Shown here piece by piece: positions 42,685-51,251 of a stretch of DNA of 64,000 nucleotides (its first letter is position 1; every line of letters starts with the position of its first letter). The notes beneath the pieces were generated by a model. It saw only the letters and a program-made list of their open reading frames with translations, was not told the origin of the DNA and made no database searches. The stretch comes from JAYSYM01 sp964543475 (GTDB taxonomy: Bacteria; Bdellovibrionota; Bdellovibrionia; Bdellovibrionales; JAMPXM01): positions 186,001 to 250,000 of the forward strand of contig CAZIYJ010000003.1 of the NCBI GenBank assembly GCA_964543475.1, read 5' to 3'. The translations under genes and the position numbers were made by a program.

Positions 42685-43236
42685 ATGTACGACCGCAATG
42701 CGACAGATGAAGAGCTAATGGCTAACTATCAGCTGGGCTCAGAGCAGGCTTTTGCTGTGCTGTATGAGCGTCATGCTTCGAAAGTACTGGGGTATTTGCG
42801 AAAAAGAGCTAAAAATGATGAGGCTATCGGCGAATTGTTTCAGGAAGTATTCGTAAAGATGCATAAGTCAAAGCAGCTCTACAATAAAAGTTTGCCATTT
42901 CTACCCTGGCTGTTTTCTGTTTCTCGCTCTGTGTTGATCGATTCTTATCGATCGAGCAGGCGAAAGTTAGGCGAAGAACTAGTGGGAGATTTCGATCATT
43001 TTCCAAAAGAGGAAGCAGCTTCGGGTTTGATAGATTTAGATTCGCACTTAGCTCACCTAACTGATGCTCAAAGTGCTGCGGTTCAATTGAGGTACGTCGA
43101 TGACAAAACGTTTGATGAAATAGCAACAATACTAGGCACCTCGTCTGTGAATGCACGAAAGCTGATTAGTAGGGGTGTAGCACGATTACGTGAACTCGTT
43201 TTTGAAGGGGAAAGCCATGAACGGCCGAAAAAATGA
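42685..43236 (+). CDS. ECF RNA polymerase sigma factor
   Basis: TAGGAG precedes the ATG. Region 2 is seen in FAVLYERHASKVLGYLRKRAKNDEAIGELFQEVFVKMHKS, and PWLFSVSRSVLIDSYR is region 2.4; region 4 is LTDAQSAAVQLRYVDDKTFDEIATILGTSSVNARKLISRGVARL. The 183 residues are usual for the ECF group. The gene overlaps the anti-sigma-like gene by 20 bp and diverges from cusCBA, so copper genes are its probable targets. Confidence 0.92.
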   Translation: MYDRNATDEELMANYQLGSEQAFAVLYERHASKVLGYLRKRAKNDEAIGELFQEVFVKMHKSKQLYNKSLPFLPWLFSVSRSVLIDSYRSSRRKLGEELVGDFDHFPKEEAASGLIDLDSHLAHLTDAQSAAVQLRYVDDKTFDEIATILGTSSVNARKLISRGVARLRELVFEGESHERPKK

Positions 43237-43771
43237 CGATTGGTTGAAAGAATTCAACAGTTTTGCGGAGAGTGAAATGACTTATATCCCACCCGAGCTT
43301 AACGAAAAAGTTTTGGCGCGAATGAAAAAGCTTCTTAATCCTAGCGCATACATAGTGTTTCTAAAGATTCTTGCAATACATTCGGTCGTAGGATTTTTGT
43401 CGCTAGCAGTTTGCCATCAGTTTGACCTCAACCCATTCGGTACTTCGCGCTCACTCGATAATTGGTTCATGTCAATCGGGGGCCATAGTGTTTGCATGGT
43501 TGGCTGTGGAATTTTGTTCTTAAGTATTAGTGTACTTGCGTCTGGATATTTCTTAACACTAGAAGAGACTCGGTCGTTGAGAAGAACCGGTTTTCCGCAA
43601 TCGTTTGCATTAGGTGCGGTTTCGCTTTTGCTATTTGCAACCTTCGGCGCACAGCTCGCTTTAACTTTTGCGGGATTGTGGTTGTTAGGTGCGCTAATTG
43701 GAGGTTACCTTGCGACGGAAACGGTATGGAAGTTAAAGTATACTCGCATGCAGCGTCTTCAGCGAATTTAG
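43217..43771 (+). CDS. Membrane anti-sigma factor candidate
   Basis: The ATG at 43217 is preceded by GGGGAAAGCC and overlaps the sigma gene. A soluble N-terminal 40 residues (DDWLKEFNSFAESEMTYIPPELNEKVLARMKKLLNP) would bind the sigma factor; about four membrane helices follow. Cysteines and histidines cluster at the second segment (VCHQFDLNPFG and GGHSVCMVGCG), which could sense copper at the outer face. The position next to an ECF sigma and a copper oxidase supports the anti-sigma role; the sensor function is inference. Confidence 0.7.
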   Translation: MNGRKNDDWLKEFNSFAESEMTYIPPELNEKVLARMKKLLNPSAYIVFLKILAIHSVVGFLSLAVCHQFDLNPFGTSRSLDNWFMSIGGHSVCMVGCGILFLSISVLASGYFLTLEETRSLRRTGFPQSFALGAVSLLLFATFGAQLALTFAGLWLLGALIGGYLATETVWKLKYTRMQRLQRI

Positions 43772-43812
43772 AAATTAGATAGTAAGAAAGTATTCATCTT
43801 TTGGAGTCTTTA

Positions 43813-46195
43813 ATGAAATTGTTGGCTTTGATTTCTTCTTTAGCGGTTTTCTTTTTAAGTTCATCATCTGCATTCGCTAAAACGGTTCGTTACGAGCTTG
43901 TTATTGAAAACAAGCCGATGAACATGAGCGGCAAGAAAACCGTCAATTTTGCTTTGACAGTTAACGGCGGTATTCCTGCTCCAACTTTAGAATTTACTGA
44001 AGGCGATGATGCCGAGATCAACGTCATCAACAAAGTCCCGAAAGAAGAAGTTTCAATTCACTGGCACGGCATTTTGCTTCCGCCTGAGGAAGATGGCGTA
44101 CCGTACGTAAACACTCCCACAATTATTCCTGGAACATCTCGCTTATTTAAATTTAAAATTCGTCAGAACGGTACCTACTGGTATCACTCGCATACAGCAG
44201 TTCAAGAGCAAAAGGGTGTGTATGGTGCGTTCATCATTCATCCGAAGAAAAAGGCATTTGCTTACGATAAAGATGCTGTCTTGGTGTTGAGTGACTGGTC
44301 TGACGAAAATTCTGATCAAATCATTCGCAATCTTCGTAAGGATGGAGACTTTTATCTCTACAAAAAAGATTCGATTCGATCATACTTTGGTGCAATTAAG
44401 GCAAAAGGTTTAAAAAACCACTTATCTAACGAGTGGAGCCGAATGGGCGGCATGGATTTGTCAGACGTCGGCTACGACGCGTTTTTGATTAACGGCAAGC
44501 GTGATTCCCAATTGCTGACGGCTCATCCAGGCCAAAAAATCCGACTTCGGATCATCAACGCCGGGGCCTCAAGTTATTTCTACGTCTCAATGGGAATTCC
44601 GATGACTGTCGTTGCCGCTGACGGGGTCGACATTGAGCCCGTGCAGGCTAAAGAAATGCTAATGGGAATGGCTGAGACTTATGACGTCTTGTTCACTGTT
44701 CCTGAGCACAAGAATTATGAAATCAGAGCAACAGTTCAAGATGTGACAGGTTACGCGTCGGCTTGGATTGGTATGGGAGAAAAAGTTTCGGCACCTAACA
44801 AGCCACTTCCTGATATGTACGCAACGATGGACCATTCGAACATGGCAGGGATGGATCATTCGAAGATGCAGGGGATGGATCATTCGAAGATGGCAGGGAT
44901 GGATCATTCAAAGATGGCAGGGATGGATCATTCAAAGATGGCAGGGATGGATCATTCAAAGATGGNNNNNNNNNNNNNNNNNNNNNNNNNNNNNNNNNNN
45001 NNNNNNNNNNNNNNNNNNNNNNNNNNNNNNNNNNNNNNNNNNNNNNNNNNNNNNNNNNNNNNNNNCCCCGGCGCCGGTTGCGAAACCTGATCCGCATGCA
45101 GGTCATTCTATGCAATCGAAACCCTCTGGCGCTATTGACTGGAGTACACAATCAGATGCGATGCTCAGACAAAATCAGGCGTCGCGAAATTTAAATCCGC
45201 AGGGTTCCGATCCCGTTGAAACCTTGACTGTCGATTCGATTACGGCGCTTCAGCCAACGACACTTCCAAAAGACGCCAAGGTTCACGATGTAAAGCTTAC
45301 GCTCGGCGGTGATATGGAGCGATACGTTTGGCACATCAATGGCAAAACGATTCAGCAAGACCAATTGCTGTTTATAAATAAAGGTGAAGTCGTTAGATTT
45401 ACTTTTGATAATAAAACCATGATGCATCACCCGATGCACTTTCACGGACACTTCTTCCGAGTCATAAATGACAAAGGTGAGCGATCACCACTTAAACACA
45501 CAGTCGATGTACCCCCTCACATGTCACGCACGATCGAATTCTTCTCGAATGAGCCTGGGCAGTGGATGCTCCACTGTCACAACCTTTATCACATGAAGAC
45601 AGGCATGGCTCGGATTGTGCGTTACAACGACTTTAAACTCACTCCTGAAATGGCTGTAAATACACCGAAAGATCCTCACCTCCGCGAACACTTTTACAAG
45701 TACTCTTCGCTGGAGGCATCGAGCAATCACGCGCGAGGGAAGTTTCACCTAATGCGCACATGGGATGAGTTAGATCTTGAAATTGAATCAGCAGATATCG
45801 ACGGAAAGAATTTTTCTTTCAAAAAACCTTGGGAAACAGAAGGTAGTCTTTTGTATCGCAGATGGTTTACCAACTTCTTCAACGTCCAAGGCGGAGCTGA
45901 CTATTACGATGAAGAAATTTACGGGATCCTCGGTGTTGGTTACATTCTGCCAATGTTGTTTGAGTCGTCGGTTTTCGTTAACCACGAAGGTAAATTCCGT
46001 TTCGATTTAGAAAAGCGTTTTCAGTGGACTAAGAATGTTTTATCAGACGCTGAAGTTACTTGGCGTCCTGATTGGGGCGGCGAGCGCGACTTCGAGTACG
46101 AAGTGTCGCTCATGTATGGGCCAAGCTGGTATTGGGCAGCAGGCCTGATGCTGACTGAAAAAAGTGTGGGTGTCGGGGCTCAGGTGCAGTTCTAA
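43813..46195 (+). CDS. Multicopper oxidase fused to CopB-like outer-membrane domain (crosses assembly gap)
   Basis: The ATG at 43813 has GGAG upstream. A Sec signal (MKLLALISSLAVFFLSSSSAFA), not the Tat type usual in CopA, precedes three cupredoxin domains. Copper-ligand motifs are HWHGILLPP and YWYHSHTAVQ in the first domain, and HHPMHFHGHFF and MLHCHNLYHMKTGM in the last. Between them MDHSKMAG repeats run into 100 N. After the oxidase (about residue 620 excluding the gap) a further 160 residues (KPWETEGSLLYRRW...GILGVGYILP...GAQVQF) resemble the CopB barrel and end in Phe. The frame shift across the N run only reflects its arbitrary length. Confidence 0.85.
44827..44965 (+). repeat. 24-bp tandem repeat encoding MDHSKMAG
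   Basis: Six visible copies of a 24-bp unit (one variant each with N and Q) encode Met/His-rich octapeptides in the multicopper oxidase. The array runs into the assembly gap, so the copy number is unknown. Such Met-rich segments bind Cu(I) in CopA/PcoA-type proteins. Confidence 0.95.
44966..45065. other. Assembly gap of 100 N
   Basis: Exactly 100 unspecified bases lie within the Met/His repeat. Round size and location suggest a collapsed repeat joined by scaffolding. Restoring one continuous frame requires a true length that is a multiple of three. Confidence 0.98.
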
Positions 46196-46737
46196 TGCGA
46201 ACCGTAACTTTATTCGTCGCAACCGCTTTGCTGAGCGTTGCGGTTTATGCGCACAAAGATAAACCGCATAAGCCGGAGGCTAAAGTAGCAGTTCCAACTA
46301 TTGAAAAAGAATCGGCCGCTACAGTGCTCTCTGAAATCAATGCGAGTTACTTACAGTCAGTAAAGCCAATTTTCAAAGTTAGCTGCTTTAACTGCCACAG
46401 CTCACAAACTGAATATCCGTGGTATGCGAAATTGCCAGGCGCCAAGCAGCTGATTGAAAAAGACATTCGGGAGTCTAAAGAGCATCTCGACATCACAAAT
46501 GACTTTCCATTCGGCGGTCACGGTGATGGTCCTGCAGATGACCTTCAGGCAATTCGCGACGCTGTCGTAAATTCGGATATGCCGCCATTTCGTTATTGGA
46601 TGATGCACCCCTCTAGTCGTTTAGGGGATGACGAAAAGAAAGCTGTGACAGATTGGATCGATCAAAGTTTAGAGAAGCTCAAGAATGCCTCGCTAACTTC
46701 TAAGCCAGCCGGTCACTCCAAGCACGTCGGTCACTAG
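46195..46737 (+). CDS. Secreted haem-binding (Haem_bd/DUF1924-like) protein
   Basis: The ATG overlaps the oxidase stop (TAATG). A signal peptide ending VYAHK is followed by VKPIFKVSCFNCHSSQTEYPWYAKLPGAKQLIEKDI, the CxxCH and WY motif of the Haem_bd family, then DMPPFRYWMMHPSSRLGDDEKKAVTDWID. The C-terminus carries HSKHVGH. It probably passes electrons to or from the multicopper oxidase, given the one-base overlap (inference). Confidence 0.82.
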   Translation: MRTVTLFVATALLSVAVYAHKDKPHKPEAKVAVPTIEKESAATVLSEINASYLQSVKPIFKVSCFNCHSSQTEYPWYAKLPGAKQLIEKDIRESKEHLDITNDFPFGGHGDGPADDLQAIRDAVVNSDMPPFRYWMMHPSSRLGDDEKKAVTDWIDQSLEKLKNASLTSKPAGHSKHVGH

Positions 46738-46805
46738 CGATAATTCAATATTTCTCCACTCGAAGAAGGTCGCTCACTCGTACTACTATCTAAGCGGGAG
46801 GCCTC

Positions 46806-47330
46806 ATGGCGAAATTTTTTACGATTCTCTCTACCGGTTTTGTGCTTATGAGTTTAGCTGCTTGCGGGGATGATTCTCCCAATGCGAACCCAGTTGATAA
46901 CCAGCCGCCACCAACCGCGTCGTCCCTTAACTGGAATGAAGTTGAGCACGAGTATTATATCGATATGGTTAGCCCGCAAACCTGTGACATGCCTTTCAAA
47001 ATTAAAGTTGGTCAAAATGGTTCATACGTTGCCGGTCCTTGTACCAGCGGAGGAGTCGATACTAAAACTGGGCATATTACAAACAATGAACTTAGCCAAT
47101 TAAACGAGATGATTGACGAAGTCGGCGCTTCAAATCTTTCAGAAAATAAATGTTCTCAAGGTGAAGCGTTTGTTGGCAGTTCAACGAGCCTCACGGTTGA
47201 AGGAACGAAGCGAACCGTTTATCGACATTTTCCAGATCAGCTATGCTATCGCGGGAACAAACAGGCATCAGAGGGCTTAAATGCTTTCGTTAATTCGCTC
47301 GGTGAAAAATACTATCCATCGCGACCATAA
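46806..47330 (+). CDS. Lipoprotein of unknown function
   Basis: A lipobox (LAAC) follows a clear signal peptide, with GGGAGG before the ATG. The mature part has five cysteines (QTCDM, GPCTS, NKCSQ and QLCYRG among them) and a compact alpha/beta pattern without known motifs. It lies 68 bp after the haem-binding gene and may belong to the same transcript. A terminator follows. Confidence 0.65.
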   Translation: MAKFFTILSTGFVLMSLAACGDDSPNANPVDNQPPPTASSLNWNEVEHEYYIDMVSPQTCDMPFKIKVGQNGSYVAGPCTSGGVDTKTGHITNNELSQLNEMIDEVGASNLSENKCSQGEAFVGSSTSLTVEGTKRTVYRHFPDQLCYRGNKQASEGLNAFVNSLGEKYYPSRP

Positions 47331-47334
47331 AAAA

Positions 47335-47362
47335 TTAAAGGCCGATCTTTCACGGCCTTTAA
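47335..47362. terminator. Convergent terminator hairpin
   Basis: TTAAAGGCCG and CGGCCTTTAA form a perfect 10-bp stem with an 8-nt loop between convergent genes. Read on the minus strand it is followed by ATTTTTTATGG, so it works best for the minus-strand gene at 47371, and may also stop the plus-strand lipoprotein transcript. Confidence 0.8.
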
Positions 47363-47370
47363 CAGTCAAA

Positions 47371-47652
47371 TTAGTAGTTAGTTCCTCTGTTGTACGAAAC
47401 GCGACGGCATCGATGCGGTTTACATCGGTGGCCTTCGGCTGATTCACAGGTATAAAGAGCCGACTCTTGAGCGTCGTACCTGTTGTTAGAAATTTCCCCC
47501 GTATAGACTCTCCAGTCGCTGCGGACTGAGTGAGCTTGGCATTGCCAGTAGCGATCGTTCATCGGCGCAACATCAGAAGCGATGTCATTTGCAAACGAAA
47601 AACTGCCAACAAAAAGTGCAGACGCAAGAATCAGAGAGCGAACTAGTATCAT
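47371..47652 (-). CDS. Small secreted cysteine-rich protein
   Basis: The ATG at 47652 has GGGGG upstream. A signal ending SFSFAND precedes about 70 residues with four cysteines (WQCQ, YTCES, HRCKPHRC) and Arg/Tyr-rich ends (RCRRVSYNRGTNY). The pattern suggests a disulphide-bonded exported protein. No family is recognised. Confidence 0.6.
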   Translation of the reverse strand: MILVRSLILASALFVGSFSFANDIASDVAPMNDRYWQCQAHSVRSDWRVYTGEISNNRYDAQESALYTCESAEGHRCKPHRCRRVSYNRGTNY

Positions 47653-47878
47653 GATGACCCCCTTTAGGTTCAAAAAGTTTGTACTAGCTGATTAGTGCAA
47701 TCGGCTCGCCATCCTAATTAAACGGCGCGCGGTGGGATTTGTAACCACATCTCCCTCTCTAAAGTTTTCTCGCATTTAGTTTCGAACACCTTTGGTCAGT
47801 AGCATTGCTCGCTCATCGAACGCTCCTTACCATTTCATCAATCCAGACGATCTGGAAAACTGTTTACGGAGGATCTTT

Positions 47879-48442
47879 ATGAGTTTGCTTTCGGTTGTTC
47901 GCTCGACTCTATTTAGTTTGTTTTTACTAAGCGCACTCAGTGCTTCAGCTATTACGCCAGTTACCGGCGGCGGTGAAGGAGAAATGAGCGGCGAAGTTAA
48001 CAAAATGAGACCTTACGATGTTCGCTTCATCGATGAACTTAGTCGGCACCACAAAGATGGAATCATGATGTCTGAAATGGCTGTCGAAAAAGCCTTTCAT
48101 CCCGAGCTAAAACAGATGGCTAAGGAGATGGTGGCAGCGCAAATGGCCGAACTCGAGATGCTGCAGGGGTGGAGAGCAAAGTGGTATCCAAATGTAAAAG
48201 CCTGGGAATACAAAGGTATGGAAATGGATATGTCTCGTCTTGAATCTACTTCCGGAAACGAATTCGATCTCGCTTTCTTGGACTCAATGATCATGCATCA
48301 TCCAGGTGCAATTTTTCTTGGCGCAGAAGCAAGTCGGCGGGGAACGCATCGGGAGTTGCGAAAACTCGGAGCGAAAATTGCTCGCGATCAGATTCGTGAA
48401 GTGAATATGATGCGCGACTGGCGCGACATGTGGAGCAAGTAA
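47879..48442 (+). CDS. Secreted DUF305 protein
   Basis: The ATG at 47879 is preceded by GGAGG; the longer frame upstream has no support. After a Sec signal the protein has two DUF305 helical halves: DVRFIDELSRHHKDGIMMSEMAVEKAFHPELKQMAKEM and FDLAFLDSMIMHHPGAIFLGAEASRRGTHRELRKLG, rich in His and Met pairs. DUF305 proteins are repeatedly found with copper-resistance genes and are thought to bind metal, but no activity is established. It stands alone, unlike the paired copies at 53963 and 59797. Confidence 0.85.
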   Translation: MSLLSVVRSTLFSLFLLSALSASAITPVTGGGEGEMSGEVNKMRPYDVRFIDELSRHHKDGIMMSEMAVEKAFHPELKQMAKEMVAAQMAELEMLQGWRAKWYPNVKAWEYKGMEMDMSRLESTSGNEFDLAFLDSMIMHHPGAIFLGAEASRRGTHRELRKLGAKIARDQIREVNMMRDWRDMWSK

Positions 48443-48532
48443 GCCGCTTGTAGTTAGGTATTGTAGGCTCAACCAGAGGAAGGTCGGGCCGCAAGACTTT
48501 TGAAAGTCAGTTGAGCGACTTAAAATTTACTC

Positions 48533-49369
48533 ATGCAAATACACATGAAAAAATTTAAGTCGGTTTCTTTTCTTGCGTCGAGTCTTCTCCTGACAGCTTG
48601 TTTATCGGATACACCGAAGGCTGAAAACGCGTCGGCGCCGCCAGTATCCAACAAGGATGGAACGCCTTCAAAACCTTCGCCTACACCTTCATCGAACCAG
48701 CCCCCAGTAGCGAGCTTTGATTTAAAAGCACAAGTTGAAGGTTACAAACAGCGCTACGGTTTACGAGACCCATACACGAAGCTCGTCGATAATCAAGGTG
48801 ACGGCTTCACTGAACTTTATGGCACGAGAAACGTAAGAGTAGTTCTTCACGGCGTTTACTATCGTGGCGGCGCTAACAATAAATACAACAAGTACTCAGT
48901 GCGGAGTAATTCAAACCCCTTGCAGACCATGGGATTAACCAACATGTGCCAGCAGGGCTTCAGCGACTCGATTTATCTGTATAGCGAAAACTATGCGTCT
49001 GCCCCTACGTCTGTCAGTTGTCGAAATCAGGAAAACCAAGACGCAACACTGGCGTATAAACAGATCACGGGTCTGACCCGTGGCAATGAAGAAAAGCATC
49101 TTACTTTAGTGCACCAGCACATCAAAGGTGCGCGCAAGGGGCCAATGTATGCTCATTGCTGGAATGGATGGCATGCATCTGGATATGTTGCTGCGATTAC
49201 TCTCAAACAATTTTGTGGATGGAATGCGTCTGAAGCTGATGCTTACTGGGTGAAGAACACAGATGGAAATTCTGTGGGCTATGATTCAATTAGAAAACGT
49301 GTCAGAGACTTTGTCCCGCTTAAAAATCTTCCGATCACTAAAGATGAACGTGATTTAATTTGTCCGTAA
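48533..49369 (+). CDS. Lipoprotein with degenerate dual-specificity phosphatase fold
   Basis: A lipobox (LLTAC) is followed by a Pro/Ser linker and a domain of about 210 residues. The segment KGPMYAHCWNGWHASGYVAAITLKQFCGW lines up with the HCx5R P-loop of dual-specificity phosphatases and the helix after it, and EADAYWVKNTDGN continues the pattern. The catalytic Cys and Gly remain, but the Arg six residues after Cys is Ala, so normal phosphatase activity is doubtful. The start could be 48545. Confidence 0.6.
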   Translation: MQIHMKKFKSVSFLASSLLLTACLSDTPKAENASAPPVSNKDGTPSKPSPTPSSNQPPVASFDLKAQVEGYKQRYGLRDPYTKLVDNQGDGFTELYGTRNVRVVLHGVYYRGGANNKYNKYSVRSNSNPLQTMGLTNMCQQGFSDSIYLYSENYASAPTSVSCRNQENQDATLAYKQITGLTRGNEEKHLTLVHQHIKGARKGPMYAHCWNGWHASGYVAAITLKQFCGWNASEADAYWVKNTDGNSVGYDSIRKRVRDFVPLKNLPITKDERDLICP

Positions 49370-49378
49370 AATATTAAC

Positions 49379-49444
49379 AGCTTCTTCTGAGCCAAGGTTG
49401 GTGCACAGAAGAAGCTACCACCGCAATTACGCGGCGTGCGGTGG
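49379..49444. terminator. Two hairpins between convergent genes
   Basis: AGCTTCTTCTG/CAGAAGAAGCT is a perfect 11-bp stem (49379-49416, 16-nt loop), and CCACCGC/GCGGTGG (49418-49444) is a 7-bp stem right behind it. They separate the convergent genes ending at 49369 and 49478. T-tails are lacking, so classification as terminators is uncertain. Confidence 0.5.
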
Positions 49445-49477
49445 AGAGGGGCACTGATTTTCAAAGAGTAAAGAGAC

Positions 49478-50722
49478 TCATTTTACTATGAACTGACCTT
49501 TATTTTGCGTGCCGCCGTGAACTCCACACTCGAATGGGTAGGTCCCCGGAGACTTCACTTCGATAACTTTAGATGCGCCATTAGAGTCGCTGGCCATTAA
49601 ATTTATATCAAGCGAAGCTGCAGTCAGCATATACATGTTGTTGGCTGCAGTCTTCATTGTAACTCGTACTCGTTTGTTTAACGGAAGCTCAACTGAAAGT
49701 GGCGAGCAACTGCCATTAGCAAGTCCCTCGATTACTACTTCCTCGCTAACGGCAGCTAATTTATCTCTAGTATTTGAATCCAAATATAAACCTAGATCAT
49801 AAGCGGTCTTGCCATTAGCATCGACGAGCGAAAGATCTGGATCAGCTTCAAGCAACGCTTCAACTGACCAACGCAAACCGCTCTTCGCAGCTAACATAAT
49901 CGGCGAAAGCCCCTGATTGTCTTGCGCATTCACATCAGCATCGACTGCGATTAGAAGTTTCAAAACGTTGTAGTCGCCGTTATTAAAAAAGCTAACAGCG
50001 CGATGTAATGCAGTCTGGCCACTTACCTTGTCAGCTGTGTCGTAATAGGCACCAAGATCGAGCAAGCGATTTGCAATGTAAGTTTGTCTGTTGAAAACAT
50101 CTGAATCATAAGGCGCAGTGCTTTTTCTGCAAACGCCCCCAGCAATTTCGATCGACGAAATCAGAGAACTGCAGCCGTTTTTATCTTGGTGATTTATGTC
50201 GGCGCCACAAGAAAGTGCCTGTTCTGCTAGTAGGGCATTGGATTGTCTTGAGGCAGTCAAAAGCAATTCGTTCGCCTGAGATTTTCCTTTACAAGGATTA
50301 GAGTACGAAAGAGGACTGCTGATTCTGCAATTAAGTTTATATTCAACAGTAGAATACTTTGGGGCCTCGCCAGTCGGCACGACTTCATAATTGTTCAGAA
50401 TTAAATTAACATCGCTGTAAGCAGTTTTATTTTTTGAATAGCCAGGAATCGCAAGTTTTAAGGGAACATAGCCAGCCGGAGTGATGTCTGCAAAAAAGTC
50501 CAGCTCGCCGTTCAGATTAATTTGTCTAGTGCGGCTAAAGAGACTAGGGAGAGACGGTCTTTGCAGAATGACCTCGTGAGTTGTTCCTGTTGAGCCGCTG
50601 AGTGTATTGATAATTATTTCTGCATCGTTAGCGACACTGGTGCAGCGCCCAACTTCAGTCGCGAAAGCGTCCGTTTGAAAAGTAATTAAAGCTGCAATTG
50701 AGAAAATAATTCTAATAATCAT
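49478..50722 (-). CDS. Secreted ankyrin-repeat/cupredoxin fusion protein
   Basis: The ATG at 50722 follows GAGG. A signal ending DAFATE precedes a domain of about 125 residues, then ankyrin repeats (ELLLTASRQSNALLAEQALSCGADIN, TALHRAVSFFNNGDYNVLKLLIAVDADVN, SPIMLAAKSGLRWSVEALLEADPDLS; about residues 150-310). The last 80 residues (VRVTMKTAANNMYMLTAASLDINL...GTYPFECGVHGG) form a cupredoxin-like domain homologous to the free protein at 55187. It is divergent from csoR across a CsoR-type operator, implying copper induction. It ends just before the hairpins at 49379-49444. Confidence 0.75.
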   Translation of the reverse strand: MIIRIIFSIAALITFQTDAFATEVGRCTSVANDAEIIINTLSGSTGTTHEVILQRPSLPSLFSRTRQINLNGELDFFADITPAGYVPLKLAIPGYSKNKTAYSDVNLILNNYEVVPTGEAPKYSTVEYKLNCRISSPLSYSNPCKGKSQANELLLTASRQSNALLAEQALSCGADINHQDKNGCSSLISSIEIAGGVCRKSTAPYDSDVFNRQTYIANRLLDLGAYYDTADKVSGQTALHRAVSFFNNGDYNVLKLLIAVDADVNAQDNQGLSPIMLAAKSGLRWSVEALLEADPDLSLVDANGKTAYDLGLYLDSNTRDKLAAVSEEVVIEGLANGSCSPLSVELPLNKRVRVTMKTAANNMYMLTAASLDINLMASDSNGASKVIEVKSPGTYPFECGVHGGTQNKGQFIVK

Positions 50723-50745
50723 CACGCCTCGCTTTTTAGCTCTAA

Positions 50746-50787
50746 TGACTTAAAGCTTTCGATTGAACTATACTCCCCCATAGTATA
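50746..50787. promoter_or_regulatory. CsoR operator overlapping csoR promoter
   Basis: TATACT-CCCCCAT-AGTATA (50769-50787) is a perfect 6-bp inverted repeat with a C-rich spacer, like CsoR boxes. TATACT also fits as the -10 for csoR, with ATGACT at 50746-50751 as -35 and a 17-bp spacer, so repressor binding would block it. The minus-strand TATACT could serve the ankyrin-cupredoxin gene. Confidence 0.7.
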
Positions 50788-50823
50788 TGTCAAAGCCTAA
50801 TTTTCGAACTGCCCGGAGTGAAA

Positions 50824-51144
50824 ATGGCCCAAGCAAATCTAAGTAAAATTTCTAAATTGATTCCATCTGCAAAAATAAACCACGATCACTCGTCACAAAA
50901 AAAGCGAATGGCACGTATCAAGGGTCAGTTCGAAGGAATCGAGCGGATGATCGATGACGGTCGTTATTGCCCAGAGATTATTCAGCAGATCAAAGCAGTT
51001 CGCTCAGCACTTAAAGGTCTCGAGCTTGGAATTTTAGAAACTCACCTGCAAGGTTGTGTGAGAAAAGCTTTCGATTCTAAAAATATTAAAGAGTCGAATG
51101 AAAAGATTGAAGAGCTACTCGGCTTAATGCGAGCACAGACTTAA
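50824..51144 (+). CDS. csoR: CsoR-type copper-sensing repressor
   Basis: The ATG at 50824 has CGGAG 5 nt upstream; a GTG two codons earlier overlaps that site. The 106-residue all-helical protein has RMARIKGQFEGIERMIDDGRYCPEI and ETHLQGCVRKAF. Cys49, His74 and Cys78 have the exact spacing of the Cu(I) ligands Cys36, His61 and Cys65 of Mycobacterium CsoR. It would repress until Cu(I) binds. It coexists with CueR, giving two different cytosolic sensors. Confidence 0.92.
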   Translation: MAQANLSKISKLIPSAKINHDHSSQKKRMARIKGQFEGIERMIDDGRYCPEIIQQIKAVRSALKGLELGILETHLQGCVRKAFDSKNIKESNEKIEELLGLMRAQT

Positions 51145-51173
51145 AGGGACATAATGGCCAGTAGCATTTTGGC

Positions 51174-51189
51174 CGGCACAATTGGTGCA
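51174..51189 (+). promoter_or_regulatory. Sigma-54-type promoter candidate
   Basis: CGGCAC-AATTG-GTGCA has GG (51175-51176) and GC (51187-51188) 10 nt apart, with one mismatch in each half from TGGCAC-N5-TTGCA. The extended block TTGGCCGGCACA is shared with the site at 55131. It lies 63 bp before the gene at 51252. Confidence 0.45.
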
Positions 51190-51251
51190 CTTAAAGAATT
51201 AGAGCGATTGAAGTAGTTAATTAAACGGGGAAACCCAGGAATGGAGAACTT

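Noticed and set aside
44795..45151. Minus-strand frame rich in Ser-Leu-Asn-Asp-Pro across the N run
   Set aside because: It is the antisense of the MDHSKMAG repeat and contains the assembly gap.
51154..51216. 20-codon frame MASSILAGTIGALKELERLK after csoR with AAGGGA upstream
   Set aside because: It covers the sigma-54-like promoter, whose sequence is repeated at 55131 outside any frame; promoter function explains the conservation better.
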